A DNA stretch of 64,000 nt from Desertimonas flava (GTDB lineage Bacteria > Actinomycetota > Acidimicrobiia > Acidimicrobiales > Ilumatobacteraceae): NCBI RefSeq assembly GCF_003426815.1, contig NZ_QKYK01000006.1:186001-250000 (forward strand). Direction: 5' to 3'. The notes beneath the pieces are model-generated. The model was not told where the DNA came from and did no database searches. It saw only the letters and a program-made list of their open reading frames with translations. How positions within the stretch are numbered: the stretch's first letter is position 1; the number at the start of each line of letters is the position of its first letter. The position numbers and the translations under genes were made by a program. Positions 10,197 through 18,883 of this stretch are shown here, one piece after another.

Positions 10197-11735
10197 TCAC
10201 GCCGGGTGTTGACTCCAGTACGGGGCCCGCAGCCGGCGCTTGTTGAGCTTGCCCATCGTGTTGCGCCCGAGGTCGTCGACCAGCTCGATCGTCCGCGGGC
10301 ACTTGTAGTGGCTGAGCCGCTCGCGGCAGAACGCCACCAGCTCCGCCGGGTCCGGAGGCGACGCCGGATCGGCCGGGACGACGAGACCGCGCAGCTCCTC
10401 CCCCATCTCGGCGTGGGGCACGCCGATGCAGGCGACGTCGGCAACGCCGGCGTGTTGGAGGAGCACCTTCTCGGCCTCGGCGGGATAGATGTTGGCGCCG
10501 CCCGACACGACCATGTCGGAGAAGCGGTCGGTGATGTACACGAAGCCCTCGTCGTCCACGTAGCCGATCTCACCCAGCGTGAAGACACCTTCTGCGATGT
10601 GCGCGGCCGCCGTCTTCTCGGGATCGTTCGGGTAGACCACACCGCGCCCGGTCAGGTCACGGAAGTAGAGCCGGCCCTCGGTTCCCGCCGGAACCTCGCG
10701 ATCGTCGTCGTCGAGCACCAGCACCTCGAACGGCGGCAGCGGCCTACCCACCGAACCGGGATGGCCCAGCCAGTCGACGCTGTTGATGCTGCACGTCGTC
10801 CCCACCTCGCTGGCACCGTAGGCGTCGACGAAGATCGGCCCCCACCAGTCGATCATCGCCCGCTTCACGTCGACCGGGCACGATGCGCCGGTGTGGGCGA
10901 CGTATTGCATCGACGACACGTCGTAACGCCCCCGGACGTCGTCGGGGAGGGCGAGCAGGCGGACGAAGTGCGTGGGCACCATCACCGCGCTCTCCGTGCG
11001 GTGCTCCTCGATGGTCGCCAGCGTCCGCTCGGCGTCGAAACGCCCGAGGATCACCGACGGCACGCCGGCGACGAGCAGACGCATGCCCGAGAGCGGCCCG
11101 GTGTGGTACATCGGTCCGACCACGAGATGGGTGCCGTAGCGGGCGAAGGCGTTGCCGCGCAGCGCCTCGAGATGCTCGGCGACGGTTCCGCCGCCGGCGA
11201 ACATCGTCGGTGGCAGCTCGGTCCCCTTCGGAACGCCAGTCGTGCCCGACGTGTACAGCAGGTTCGGGAGCGGCGCGATGCCGTCGTCGGGCTCGTCGTC
11301 GGGCGCCGCGGCGAGCCACTCGGACCACGGGATCGTGCCGGCCACGGCGGCATCGAGGCCCCACGCCACGACCGTGTCGACGCCGGCGGCGCGGGCCGCA
11401 GCGAGTCCACGCTCGACGGTCTCGGGACCCACGAAGAGCACCCTCGTCTCGGAATCCCGCAGGATGTATGCCGTCTCGTCGGCGGTGAGGTGGAAGTTGA
11501 CGGGAACCGTGGACGCCCCTCCGATCAAGCCGCCGAGATGGGCGAGCGCTGTCTCGCTGGCGTTCTCGGCGAACACGGCGACGCGCCGCCGCGGCCCGAG
11601 GTCGACGGCACCGAGGCCATTGGCGACGCGGTCCAGCACGGCGCCGACCTGCGCCCAGGTCATCGACCCGCTCGGGTCGGTCAGGGCGAACTCGTCGGGT
11701 CGCTCCTCGGCGAGCCGGGACGCGAAGGCCGGCAC
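10197..11735 (-). CDS. AMP-forming acyl-CoA synthetase/ligase (1)
   Basis: A 512-residue ANL-family enzyme that would activate a carboxylic acid to its CoA thioester through an acyl-adenylate. The ATP-binding loop YTSGTTGVPKG spans 161-171. The C-terminal lid carries YITDRFSDMVVSGGANIYPAE and ends with NTMGKLNKRRL, which includes the conserved catalytic lysine. GTG 11735 lies 7 bases after the stop of the SnoaL-like gene and fits coupled translation. It is the last gene of a seven-gene leftward operon starting at 16.2 kb. Confidence 0.87.
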   Translation of the reverse strand: MPAFASRLAEERPDEFALTDPSGSMTWAQVGAVLDRVANGLGAVDLGPRRRVAVFAENASETALAHLGGLIGGASTVPVNFHLTADETAYILRDSETRVLFVGPETVERGLAAARAAGVDTVVAWGLDAAVAGTIPWSEWLAAAPDDEPDDGIAPLPNLLYTSGTTGVPKGTELPPTMFAGGGTVAEHLEALRGNAFARYGTHLVVGPMYHTGPLSGMRLLVAGVPSVILGRFDAERTLATIEEHRTESAVMVPTHFVRLLALPDDVRGRYDVSSMQYVAHTGASCPVDVKRAMIDWWGPIFVDAYGASEVGTTCSINSVDWLGHPGSVGRPLPPFEVLVLDDDDREVPAGTEGRLYFRDLTGRGVVYPNDPEKTAAAHIAEGVFTLGEIGYVDDEGFVYITDRFSDMVVSGGANIYPAEAEKVLLQHAGVADVACIGVPHAEMGEELRGLVVPADPASPPDPAELVAFCRERLSHYKCPRTIELVDDLGRNTMGKLNKRRLRAPYWSQHPA

Positions 11736-11742
11736 GCCGACC

Positions 11743-12222
11743 TCAGGCGCCTCGGGCCGCGAGCCCGTCGGCGGTGTTGGAGAACTCGGCGCTCAGGTCG
11801 GGCGGTCCGATGTAGTGCACCTGCAGGCGGCGGCGGGAGAAGCGCCAGCCGTCCGCCGTGCGGACGTAACCGTCCTCGTAGTGGGCGAGGAGGATCTCGT
11901 TGGCGCCGGTCGCCCGCCGGAAGCGCTCGTCGATGTACCAGCGGCCCGTGGCCGTGCCGTCGTCGTCACCAACCTCGACATCGCCGTTGTGGACCATCTG
12001 CACGACGGCAGCCATGCCGGCCATCGCCGACGTCCACAGCCCGACGATCGCGGCGCGGCCTTCCACCTGTCGGCCCGGACCGAGCTCCCAGGTCGCGTCG
12101 GTCGCCCAGCAGGATCCCCAACGGTCGGCGTCGCGATGCACGACTGCGTCGGCGTATCGGTGCACGAGACGGGAGATCGCCACGAAGTCGTCGGCGGGGA
12201 CCGGCGTCGCCATCGCCGTCAC
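11743..12222 (-). CDS. SnoaL-like (NTF2-fold) protein 1
   Basis: A 159-residue small alpha+beta protein of the NTF2/SnoaL superfamily, which includes ring cyclases, hydratases and dehydratases such as bile-acid 7-alpha-dehydratase. It has the usual N-terminal helix pair (ISRLVHRYADAVVHRDADRWGSCWATDATWELG) and the C-terminal strand DGWRFSRRRLQVHYIG. The start overlaps the previous gene's stop by 4 bases (ATGA). A dehydratase or isomerase role on a CoA intermediate is plausible but not shown. Confidence 0.75.
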   Translation of the reverse strand: MTAMATPVPADDFVAISRLVHRYADAVVHRDADRWGSCWATDATWELGPGRQVEGRAAIVGLWTSAMAGMAAVVQMVHNGDVEVGDDDGTATGRWYIDERFRRATGANEILLAHYEDGYVRTADGWRFSRRRLQVHYIGPPDLSAEFSNTADGLAARGA

Positions 12223-12647
12223 CGCGTCCCCAGCGAGGCGGCGGGCGCACCCGCGTCGTGGTAGTCGACCTCCCGCATCACCCGGCCGTCGACGATGCGC
12301 AGCCAGCTCATCCCGTCACTCTTCCAGCGGCGGCCGATGTTGTCGGCACCGAAGCGGGCCGCGGTCGCCTCGGTGACGGACGCGCTCATCACCCACGTGA
12401 GAGCGACGCCGTCGCTACTCATCCAGAACTGGTCGGGGACGAGCGTGAGGTCGGGAAAGCGTTCGAGACCGTAGGCGAAGAACTCGCGGATGGCCGGCCA
12501 GCCTTCGTGGGTGCCACCGACGATGTCGTGGAGCACGGCGTCCTCGTGGAGATAGGCGGCAGGCGCGTCGGCGTCGCCACTGCTCCATGCGGCGAACAGG
12601 TCGGTGGCGAGCTGGATGGCTCGCTGATCGTCGGTGCCGTCAGGCAT
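12219..12647 (-). CDS. SnoaL-like (NTF2-fold) protein 2
   Basis: A 142-residue SnoaL-like protein, different in sequence from its neighbour. It has the family pattern of an N-terminal helix (ATDLFAAWSSGDADAPAAYL), an acidic HEDAVLHD loop and a final DGRVMREVDYHD strand. The ATG at 12647 overlaps the kinase gene end by 8 bases, and its stop overlaps the next SnoaL start. Together the two may form a hetero-oligomeric hydratase or cyclase, but that is inference. Confidence 0.75.
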   Translation of the reverse strand: MPDGTDDQRAIQLATDLFAAWSSGDADAPAAYLHEDAVLHDIVGGTHEGWPAIREFFAYGLERFPDLTLVPDQFWMSSDGVALTWVMSASVTEATAARFGADNIGRRWKSDGMSWLRIVDGRVMREVDYHDAGAPAASLGTR

Positions 12648-13653
12648 GGGATCTCCCTTGGTGTCGGTCCCCTTCGGGGACGCGTGATGGCGGGCTGGGC
12701 CGGCTGCCGACGATGTCGACGAGCCGGCGGAGGAACACCTGGTGGAGGGCGGTGCCGATGATCGCCATGTTCGGCGTCGGGTTGCGCCCGTTCTCGAACA
12801 GCGCGAGGCACGTCCGGTTGGCGCACGCCCCCTTGAAGAGGTTGAACGCTTCCCAGTACCGCCACCGCTCGGGCTCCAGATCGACGCCGGCGTGCTCGGC
12901 GAAGAGGGCGAGCCATCGCTCGGACGGCATCGTGCGGGCGCCGCGCATCGTCAGGCAGAACGACCAATCCTCGGCCGGGTCGCCGAGGTGGCAGAACTCG
13001 AAGTCGGTGAGGACCACCTCCGGCCGACCGGCGCCGCGGTCGACACGGACGAAGTTCCCCGGCCCGGCGTCTCCGTGCACGACTGACAGCCGCTCCAGTG
13101 GCGGGGCGTTTCGGGTGAGCCACGCCGCCGCCTCCTCCAAGAGCGGGATCGGCTCGCCGGTCGCCGCGCGGTACGTCGCCCGCCACCGCTCCACCTGGGC
13201 GGGCGTCGCATCGTCGGGCCGATCGGGCACGAGGTCGAAGCCGAAGTCGTGATCGGTGCCGAGCGTGTGGAGTCCGTGCAGGGTCGCGACGAACGATGCC
13301 GCCGTCTCGTCGTCGACCCGGCGCTCGTCGCTCCCATCGAGCGCTGTCCCAGCCCGCTCCGCGAGGTCCTCCATCACGAAGAACGGCCGGCCGGTGACCG
13401 TTCCGGTGGGCTCGTCGGCGACGATCGCGGCGACCGGTGCGCCCCGGGCTCGCAGCGCCGCCATGACGCGCGCCTCCTCGGCGCCCGACGTGCCGAACAC
13501 GCCGCCCTGTTCCATGCGCACCACGGCGCGCCGACCGTCGTCGAACTGGAGCCGCAGCATCGCCCGTGAGTGCCCGGTGCCGATCCGCTCGATGCGTGCG
13601 GGCGGCCGGTACCCGAGCGTCTCGGCGCACCACTCCACCAACGCGTCATGCAT
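12640..13653 (-). CDS. Aminoglycoside phosphotransferase (APH)-family kinase-like protein
   Basis: A 337-residue kinase-fold protein. The catalytic loop is HGDAGPGNFVRV (Brenner-type HxDxxxxN), followed by the metal-binding LTDFEF stretch. ATG 13653 is used because MHDALVEWCAETLGY begins the recognisable domain; the upstream open frame is compositionally unlike protein. In other actinobacterial catabolic clusters such proteins lie beside DUF6285 genes and acyl-CoA dehydrogenases. The substrate is probably a metabolite rather than an antibiotic. Confidence 0.8.
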   Translation of the reverse strand: MHDALVEWCAETLGYRPPARIERIGTGHSRAMLRLQFDDGRRAVVRMEQGGVFGTSGAEEARVMAALRARGAPVAAIVADEPTGTVTGRPFFVMEDLAERAGTALDGSDERRVDDETAASFVATLHGLHTLGTDHDFGFDLVPDRPDDATPAQVERWRATYRAATGEPIPLLEEAAAWLTRNAPPLERLSVVHGDAGPGNFVRVDRGAGRPEVVLTDFEFCHLGDPAEDWSFCLTMRGARTMPSERWLALFAEHAGVDLEPERWRYWEAFNLFKGACANRTCLALFENGRNPTPNMAIIGTALHQVFLRRLVDIVGSRPSPPSRVPEGDRHQGRSHA

Positions 13654-14029
13654 CGGGGAATCGTCCTCGGAAGGCATCGAGCAAGCACATCGTCTCGGCC
13701 AGCTCGTCGTCGAGCTGGGCCACGAGCACCGCGCGGACGGTGTCGCGCCGCCGCGCCGCCGCCTCATCACCCCCATCGGCGGCGACGAGCAGCTCGGCCG
13801 CTCGCTCGTAGGGGGACGCGTCGACGACGTCGTCGACGCCGAGCGCGGCGGCGAGCTCGGCACGGCGCCGCGGCTCGGGATCGTCACCCCTCTGCTCGGC
13901 GTACCGCAGGAGCCCGGCGAGCTGGGCGATCGTGGTGCGGGCCCAGTCGTCGGCCCCGGCCTCGTGGACGGCACGGAGCGTGGGGACCACGCTTGCGGCG
14001 ATCGCCTCGTCGGTGCAGCGGCCGATCAT
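13646..14029 (-). CDS. DUF6285-like small protein
   Basis: A 127-residue, mostly helical and acidic protein without membrane segments. It overlaps the kinase gene by 8 bases and starts inside the epimerase stop codon region (ATGA). Its pairing with an APH-type kinase is the usual neighbourhood of DUF6285 proteins. That assignment rests on context and general composition; function is unknown. Confidence 0.6.
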   Translation of the reverse strand: MIGRCTDEAIAASVVPTLRAVHEAGADDWARTTIAQLAGLLRYAEQRGDDPEPRRRAELAAALGVDDVVDASPYERAAELLVAADGGDEAAARRRDTVRAVLVAQLDDELAETMCLLDAFRGRFPDA

Positions 14030-15036
14030 CGCAGGGTGGCGGCGGCCGCCGCCTCGGCGTCGAAGTCCCACGTCGCCCGCCACACCGGGTCGCTCAGCGG
14101 CCCGTCGAGCTCGGCCCACCCCTGGGCGAGGAACCACTCGTAGGTGTCGGCGTGGCCGGTCCGCAGGTCGCGGTGGGTCCCGGGGCCGAGCAGACGATCG
14201 AGACGTGCGGTGCCGAGCACGGCGTGGTGCCGCCGGTCGAAGAGGTGCCCGTAGAGGCCGGGCGGCAGGCCATCGAGCGCGGCGTCGGGCACGTCGACGA
14301 TGTCCGGTTGGGCGCCGACGACGGCGGCCAGGGTGTCGACGTAGCGCCGCGTCGTCACCGCTTCGGCCGTGACGTTGACGATCTCGCCGCGGGCGGCCTC
14401 CACCGCGGCGAGGCCGATCATCGAGTGGCAGAGGTCGTCGACGTGCCCGTACGACGCCGTGACCAGGCCGCCGTGCGGCAGCAGGATCGGACGCCCCTGG
14501 ACGAGGCGCAGGAACATCGGCGTCTCCATGTCGAAGATGTTGTTGCGCGGCCCGTAGATGGCCGCCGGCCGCACGATCGTGATCGGGAACCCGGTGCGTT
14601 CGTGCCGGGTCAGCATCGCCCGCTCGGCGACCGCCTTGAAGCCGCCGTAGGTGCGCGGGCCACTGTCGTCCGTGGGGAGGTCCTCGGTCCACGGAACGAT
14701 GCCCACGAGTGACTGGTCGTACGCCATGATCGAGCTGACGTACACGTAGCTCTCGGTCGTGCCGTCGACGAGGTCGAGCAGCCCGTCGATGTCGCCACCA
14801 CCGGCCACCATGACGAAACCGGAGACGTCGTACACGGCGTCCCAGGCCCGGCCGGCGAGGGGGGCCCGCATCGAGTCGGGATCGGTCCGGTCGGCGACGA
14901 TCCGTTGCACCTCAGGCGGGAGGTCGGTGCCGGTGCGGCCCCGGTTGAGCACGGCGACCTCCTCGCCGGCCGCCAGCAGAGCGTCCACGAGGCGCCGTCC
15001 GACGAACACCGAGCCGCCGAGCACGAGCGAGCTCAC
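14026..15036 (-). CDS. NAD-dependent epimerase/dehydratase-like protein (extended SDR)
   Basis: A 336-residue Rossmann protein. The N-terminus has the atypical nucleotide-binding motif GGSVFVG (residues 7-13), and the active site has the YGGFK motif (YxxxK) after VYVSSIMAYD. The C-terminal part is a substrate-binding domain. GTG 15036 overlaps the preceding stop (GTGA). It probably oxidises or reduces an alcohol or ketone group, or epimerises a sugar-like group, with NAD(P). Confidence 0.8.
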   Translation of the reverse strand: MSSLVLGGSVFVGRRLVDALLAAGEEVAVLNRGRTGTDLPPEVQRIVADRTDPDSMRAPLAGRAWDAVYDVSGFVMVAGGGDIDGLLDLVDGTTESYVYVSSIMAYDQSLVGIVPWTEDLPTDDSGPRTYGGFKAVAERAMLTRHERTGFPITIVRPAAIYGPRNNIFDMETPMFLRLVQGRPILLPHGGLVTASYGHVDDLCHSMIGLAAVEAARGEIVNVTAEAVTTRRYVDTLAAVVGAQPDIVDVPDAALDGLPPGLYGHLFDRRHHAVLGTARLDRLLGPGTHRDLRTGHADTYEWFLAQGWAELDGPLSDPVWRATWDFDAEAAAAATLR

Positions 15037-16199
15037 GACCTCACCCCCGGATACGGACCGAGCACCACGCACTCGAGATGACCGGTCCCCGTGTCGGTGG
15101 GATCGTCGAGATTGGTGCAACGACCCCATGCCTCGGCGTAGTGGCGGCGATCGAGGCGGACACCCTTGGGCTCGTCGATGACGATCCCGCGATCGATCGA
15201 CCACGTCTCGTGCTCCTCGTGAAAGTCGCCGCGGTAGACGCCGCGGCCGAGTCCGTCGTCGAAGCCGGCGAAGTAGCCGCCGCCCTGGAGATACACGGGG
15301 TACGAGATCGGCTCGACGGCGTATCGCTCGACGACGCCGTCGGGGCGCGTGAGGTGCACCTCGCCGCGCTCGAGCCGCGGGATCGCCCGGCCGTCGTCGC
15401 CGGTGCGCCAGACGACGTCGTGATGCACGTCGGTGTAGGCGAACGGTTGGCGCTCGTCCCCGTAGGGGTACATGCACTGACTCTCGAACTTGGTCGGCCG
15501 GCCCTCGCCGCCGGGATGGTGGAACTGCCAGAACACGGCGCGGTCGGGAAGCCGGAACACGCACCACTGGCGCAAGCCGGGAGGGGCCGGGGCCTCCAGC
15601 GGCGGGGCGATGGCGGCGGCACGCGGACCGCCGGTGTGGTTGCCGATTCCCCACGAATGATCCCGCACCCCGGTCCATCCCTCCACCTCGACCCGCTCGC
15701 CGCCCGCCTCGAACCAGCCGTGCACGAGCGAGCACTGGTCGTAGTTCGACCGATCGCTCGCGAGCCGGCCGTTGACGAACACCTGCACGTGGTCCTCGTT
15801 GTACGGCGGGCACCACCCGTCGAACGTCAGGTCGTAGGCCAGGCCGCTCGCATTGCGGTCGCAGCTCACCCGGATCGTGCGGAGACCCTCGACGATCTCG
15901 ACGCTCACCGGGCCGCAGTCGAGGTCGTCGATCCGCGGCCGGAGGCGACGGGACCACCGGGCGTTGAACTGCCGGCCGAAACCCTCGCCGTCCCCCGTCG
16001 AGACGCACGTGAACGCGTCGAGCACGTCGTTGTTCGGGTGCAGCCGGAAGCCGGAGAACCACGCCCAGCGTCCTGTGTCCTCGCCGGTGGTGAAGTAGTA
16101 GCCGTCACTCCAGTGGGGGGAGCCGTCGACGACCACGTCGAACGTCTGACCCAGCTGGTGGCGTGGCAGCTCGTCGAGCCTGGTGAGGCGGCGGGGCAC
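15033..16199 (-). CDS. Lipocalin-like (CrtC/AttH, DUF7064-type) protein
   Basis: A 388-residue soluble protein with no signal peptide. It contains a GVRDHSWGIGNHTGG motif and strand-rich segments like those of CrtC/AttH-type tandem lipocalin proteins, some of which hydrate terpenoid double bonds. GTG 16199 is the first gene of a seven-gene operon. A TATGGT box ends 8 bases before it, so the transcript is probably leaderless. Whether it is a hydratase or a binding protein cannot be told from the sequence. Confidence 0.65.
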   Translation of the reverse strand: MPRRLTRLDELPRHQLGQTFDVVVDGSPHWSDGYYFTTGEDTGRWAWFSGFRLHPNNDVLDAFTCVSTGDGEGFGRQFNARWSRRLRPRIDDLDCGPVSVEIVEGLRTIRVSCDRNASGLAYDLTFDGWCPPYNEDHVQVFVNGRLASDRSNYDQCSLVHGWFEAGGERVEVEGWTGVRDHSWGIGNHTGGPRAAAIAPPLEAPAPPGLRQWCVFRLPDRAVFWQFHHPGGEGRPTKFESQCMYPYGDERQPFAYTDVHHDVVWRTGDDGRAIPRLERGEVHLTRPDGVVERYAVEPISYPVYLQGGGYFAGFDDGLGRGVYRGDFHEEHETWSIDRGIVIDEPKGVRLDRRHYAEAWGRCTNLDDPTDTGTGHLECVVLGPYPGVRS

Positions 16200-16210
16200 G
16201 GCTCTGTACC

Positions 16211-16228
16211 ATACTGAGCGATCAATAT
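16211..16228. promoter_or_regulatory. Shared operator in a 27-base divergent promoter
   Basis: ATACTGAGCGATCAATAT is a diverged copy of the cluster operator. It fills the gap between two divergent start codons (16199 minus, 16227 plus), leaving no room for ribosome sites. Both transcripts would be leaderless or nearly so, and a single bound repressor could block both. Confidence 0.5.
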
Positions 16229-17021
16229 GTCCATGACACCGGAACTCGATCAGCGCAGCCTCGCCGACCTGTTCTCACTCTCAGGACGGGTCGCCGTCGT
16301 CACCGGGGGCGCCAGGGGGATCGGGGCGGCCACCGTCAAGCGGCTGGTCGAGGCCGGCGCCACGGTCTACGCCGCCGACCTCGACGAGGGGGCCGCCCGT
16401 CAGCTCGCCGACGCGTTCGACGGTTCGGTGACGGGGGCACCGGTCGACATCGCCGACAGCGCGTCGCTGGCATCGCTCGCCGACCGGGCGGTCGCCGAGC
16501 ATGGCCGGCTCGACATCTGGGTGAACAACGCAGGCATCTACCCGACCACCGGACCGGCCATCGACGCCGCCGACGACTTCGTCGACCGCCTGCTCACGGT
16601 CAACGTGCGCGGCACGTTCGCCGGAGCTCGAGAGGCGGCGCGCCGGATGACCACGGGCGGCGTCATCGTCAACGTCGTCTCCACGACCGGGTTCCGGGCC
16701 GCCCCGGGCATCAGCGCCTACGTGACGTCGAAGCACGCCGTCGTGGGTCTCACCAAGAACCTTGCCCTCGAGTTCGCGCCGCTCGGCATCCGCGTCGTCG
16801 GCGTCGCTCCGGGGGTGATCGACACGCCTGGTGTCCAGGCCCAGCTCGCCCCGCTCAAGGCGGCCGGGCTCGATGTCGAGGCGACGATGACCCGCACACT
16901 GCTCGGCCGGGCCGGTCAGCCCGACGACGTGGCCAGGGTGATCACGTTCCTCTCCTCCGATCTCGCCGCGTGGGTCACCGGCGAGATCGTCGCCGTCGAC
17001 GCCGGAAGCCTCGCGGGGTGA
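16227..17021 (+). CDS. Short-chain dehydrogenase/reductase (1)
   Basis: A 264-residue classical SDR with cofactor motif TGGARGIG, NNAG, and a catalytic Ser/Tyr/Lys set (YVTSK). The Asp after strand beta-2 (AADLDE) favours NAD(H). ATG 16227 lies inside the operator; a second ATG at 16233 is equally possible. It is followed 4 bases later by Rieske oxygenase B, so the pair probably acts in sequence, the SDR oxidising the hydroxylated product. Confidence 0.85.
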   Translation: MSMTPELDQRSLADLFSLSGRVAVVTGGARGIGAATVKRLVEAGATVYAADLDEGAARQLADAFDGSVTGAPVDIADSASLASLADRAVAEHGRLDIWVNNAGIYPTTGPAIDAADDFVDRLLTVNVRGTFAGAREAARRMTTGGVIVNVVSTTGFRAAPGISAYVTSKHAVVGLTKNLALEFAPLGIRVVGVAPGVIDTPGVQAQLAPLKAAGLDVEATMTRTLLGRAGQPDDVARVITFLSSDLAAWVTGEIVAVDAGSLAG

Positions 17022-17025
17022 TGTC

Positions 17026-18279
17026 ATGGACAAGGAACTGATCGACCGTCTCCGCGAGGAGATGCGCTACGAGTTCGCGCGGACCGGTCCGCCCGAGGGC
17101 TTCCCGGCGTTCCACGACATCCCCGCCGAGCGCTACACGAGCGACGAGTTCTACGAGCTCGAACGCGAACACCTCTGGCGCAGGGTCTGGGTGCTCGCCG
17201 GACGCCAGGAGGAGCTCCCGAACCCCGGCGACTACCGCACGTTCGACGACCTCGGCATCCCGGTGCTGCTCGTGCGGGGCAAGGACGGCGAGCTGCGGGC
17301 CTTCTACAACACGTGCCAGCACCGCGGCGCGCCGGTGGTGCGAGCCGAGTGCGGCACCGCGCGGACGCTGCGCTGTCAGTACCACTCCTGGACCTACGAC
17401 ATCACCGACGGCGAGCTGATCGCGGTCCCCGACGAGCGCGACTTCGTCGGGCTCGACCGCACCCAGCGTTGCCTACCGCAACTGCGTTGCGAGGTCTGGG
17501 ACGGCTGGGTGTTCGTCAACCAGGATCCCGACGCTCCCCCGCTCCTCGACTGGCTGGCACCGATCCCCGAACAACTCGCCGAGCTCGACGGCCCTCGGCT
17601 GCGGACCGTCGCCCGCCGGAGCGAGGTGGTGCCGTGCAACTGGAAGGTGACCGCCGAGGCGTTCCTCGAGGTCTACCACTTCCGCCACATCCACCAGCGC
17701 GACGGCGACAGCCACCTCGACAACCGTGGCGCGACGATGGGGCTGCTGCCCAACGGGGCGTCGCGGATGATCACGCCGTTCTCGCGCCGCTCGTGGCAGG
17801 CCGCCGGGATGAGCGACTGGGACGACTGGCGCCATCTCGTCACGCCGGGGTTCGACGACATCGAGACGGTGAGCGACATCGTGCGCTGCACGAGCTCGGC
17901 GTACTCGATCTTCCCCAACCTGATCACGCCGATCGCCGCCTACGGCTTCCCGTTCATCCTGTTCTGGCCGATAGACCGGCGCACGACGCGGATCGAGTGG
18001 ATCCACTACGCACCGATCGAATTCGACCCCGCCGACGGCTTGCCGCCCCACTGGGGGCGGCGCATGGAGGCGTTCGACCAGATCATGGGCGAGGACTTCG
18101 CCAACATGGCGCCGATGCAACGCTCGCTCGAGTCGCCGGCGTTCCGCGGCGTGCCGATCAACTACCAGGAACGGCGCATCTGGCACTTCAACGAGCAGGT
18201 CGACCGCATGATCGGCGTGGAGCGGGTCCCGGAACGGTTGCGGATGGCGCCGCTCATGGCGCCCTACGTCGGCGACTGA
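17026..18279 (+). CDS. Rieske non-heme iron oxygenase alpha subunit (B)
   Basis: A 417-residue oxygenase with Rieske ligands C97-x-H99 and C117-x2-H120. Catalytic-domain histidines are H218 and H223, with the third ligand probably D in MGEDFANM (about residue 362). The bridging residue three before H218 is E215, as in carnitine and glycine-betaine monooxygenases, not the aspartate of naphthalene-type enzymes. It is translationally close to the SDR upstream. No reductase is adjacent. Confidence 0.86.
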   Translation: MDKELIDRLREEMRYEFARTGPPEGFPAFHDIPAERYTSDEFYELEREHLWRRVWVLAGRQEELPNPGDYRTFDDLGIPVLLVRGKDGELRAFYNTCQHRGAPVVRAECGTARTLRCQYHSWTYDITDGELIAVPDERDFVGLDRTQRCLPQLRCEVWDGWVFVNQDPDAPPLLDWLAPIPEQLAELDGPRLRTVARRSEVVPCNWKVTAEAFLEVYHFRHIHQRDGDSHLDNRGATMGLLPNGASRMITPFSRRSWQAAGMSDWDDWRHLVTPGFDDIETVSDIVRCTSSAYSIFPNLITPIAAYGFPFILFWPIDRRTTRIEWIHYAPIEFDPADGLPPHWGRRMEAFDQIMGEDFANMAPMQRSLESPAFRGVPINYQERRIWHFNEQVDRMIGVERVPERLRMAPLMAPYVGD

Positions 18280-18301
18280 CGATGCCCGCAGCCTCACCGT
18301 C

Positions 18302-18326
18302 ACGGTTGGCGCCAGGGACCAACCGT
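18302..18326. terminator. GTGCCAGGCAC-family hairpin (variant core)
   Basis: ACGGTTGGCGCC and GGGACCAACCGT flank one A; 10 of 12 positions pair. It lies between the convergent Rieske B and SnoaL genes. The core is diverged from the family, but the outer arms match the perfect hairpin at 44907-44937. Confidence 0.45.
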
Positions 18327-18350
18327 CACGCGGCCCACTGGTTGGTGGGG

Positions 18351-18800
18351 TCAGCGGCCCGAGCGCATCACGGCGGGGTTGCCGGTCCCCCACAAGATCG
18401 TCAGGGCCCGGTGGGCGATGCGCCACCCGCCATCGGTGCGGACGAGCTGGTCGTCGTATTTGCCGCCGACGAGATAGGTGTCGGTCCCGAGCACGTGCTG
18501 CGCCTGGAGGTAGCACCGGCACGTCGCCGTGTCGCCGTCGACGCGCACCTGATGGGTGGCGACCAGATGCTGGCTGCTGTCGAGGTGCTCGAGGGCCGTG
18601 CGGACCCGCTCCTTGATCGCCTCGCGCCCCTCCAGCGCCCACACCAGGTCGGCGGTCGCGTCGGGCAGGAAGACCTCGTCGAGGTCGTCCCACGACCTCG
18701 TGTCGAGCGCCCACGAGTAGGTGGCGGTGAGGTCGATGATCTGCTGGTGGTCGGTCACGGTGTCCCCGATCGTGTCGTGTGTGCTGTTGGTGTCGGTCAT
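18351..18800 (-). CDS. SnoaL-like (NTF2-fold) protein 3
   Basis: A 149-residue SnoaL_4-type protein: IIDLTATYSWALDTRSWDDLDEVFLPDATADL forms the first helices and acidic turn, and DGGWRIAHRALTILW the final strand. ATG 18800 is chosen for the GGAGG 9 bases upstream. It may be a dehydratase or isomerase. It diverges from the VOC gene at 18.9 kb. Confidence 0.75.
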   Translation of the reverse strand: MTDTNSTHDTIGDTVTDHQQIIDLTATYSWALDTRSWDDLDEVFLPDATADLVWALEGREAIKERVRTALEHLDSSQHLVATHQVRVDGDTATCRCYLQAQHVLGTDTYLVGGKYDDQLVRTDGGWRIAHRALTILWGTGNPAVMRSGR

Positions 18801-18883
18801 GGTCTGAGCCTCCGAGCGGGCAGCGTCGTACGGTGCTGACGCCACGCCGGTCCGGGTCGGCGGCGGGTCCTCTCGGAAACCCG

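Noticed and set aside
12640-13974. Longer start for the APH-type kinase
   Set aside because: Residues before MHDALVEW are Pro/Ser/Arg-rich shadow sequence opposite, or in another frame of, the DUF6285-like gene.
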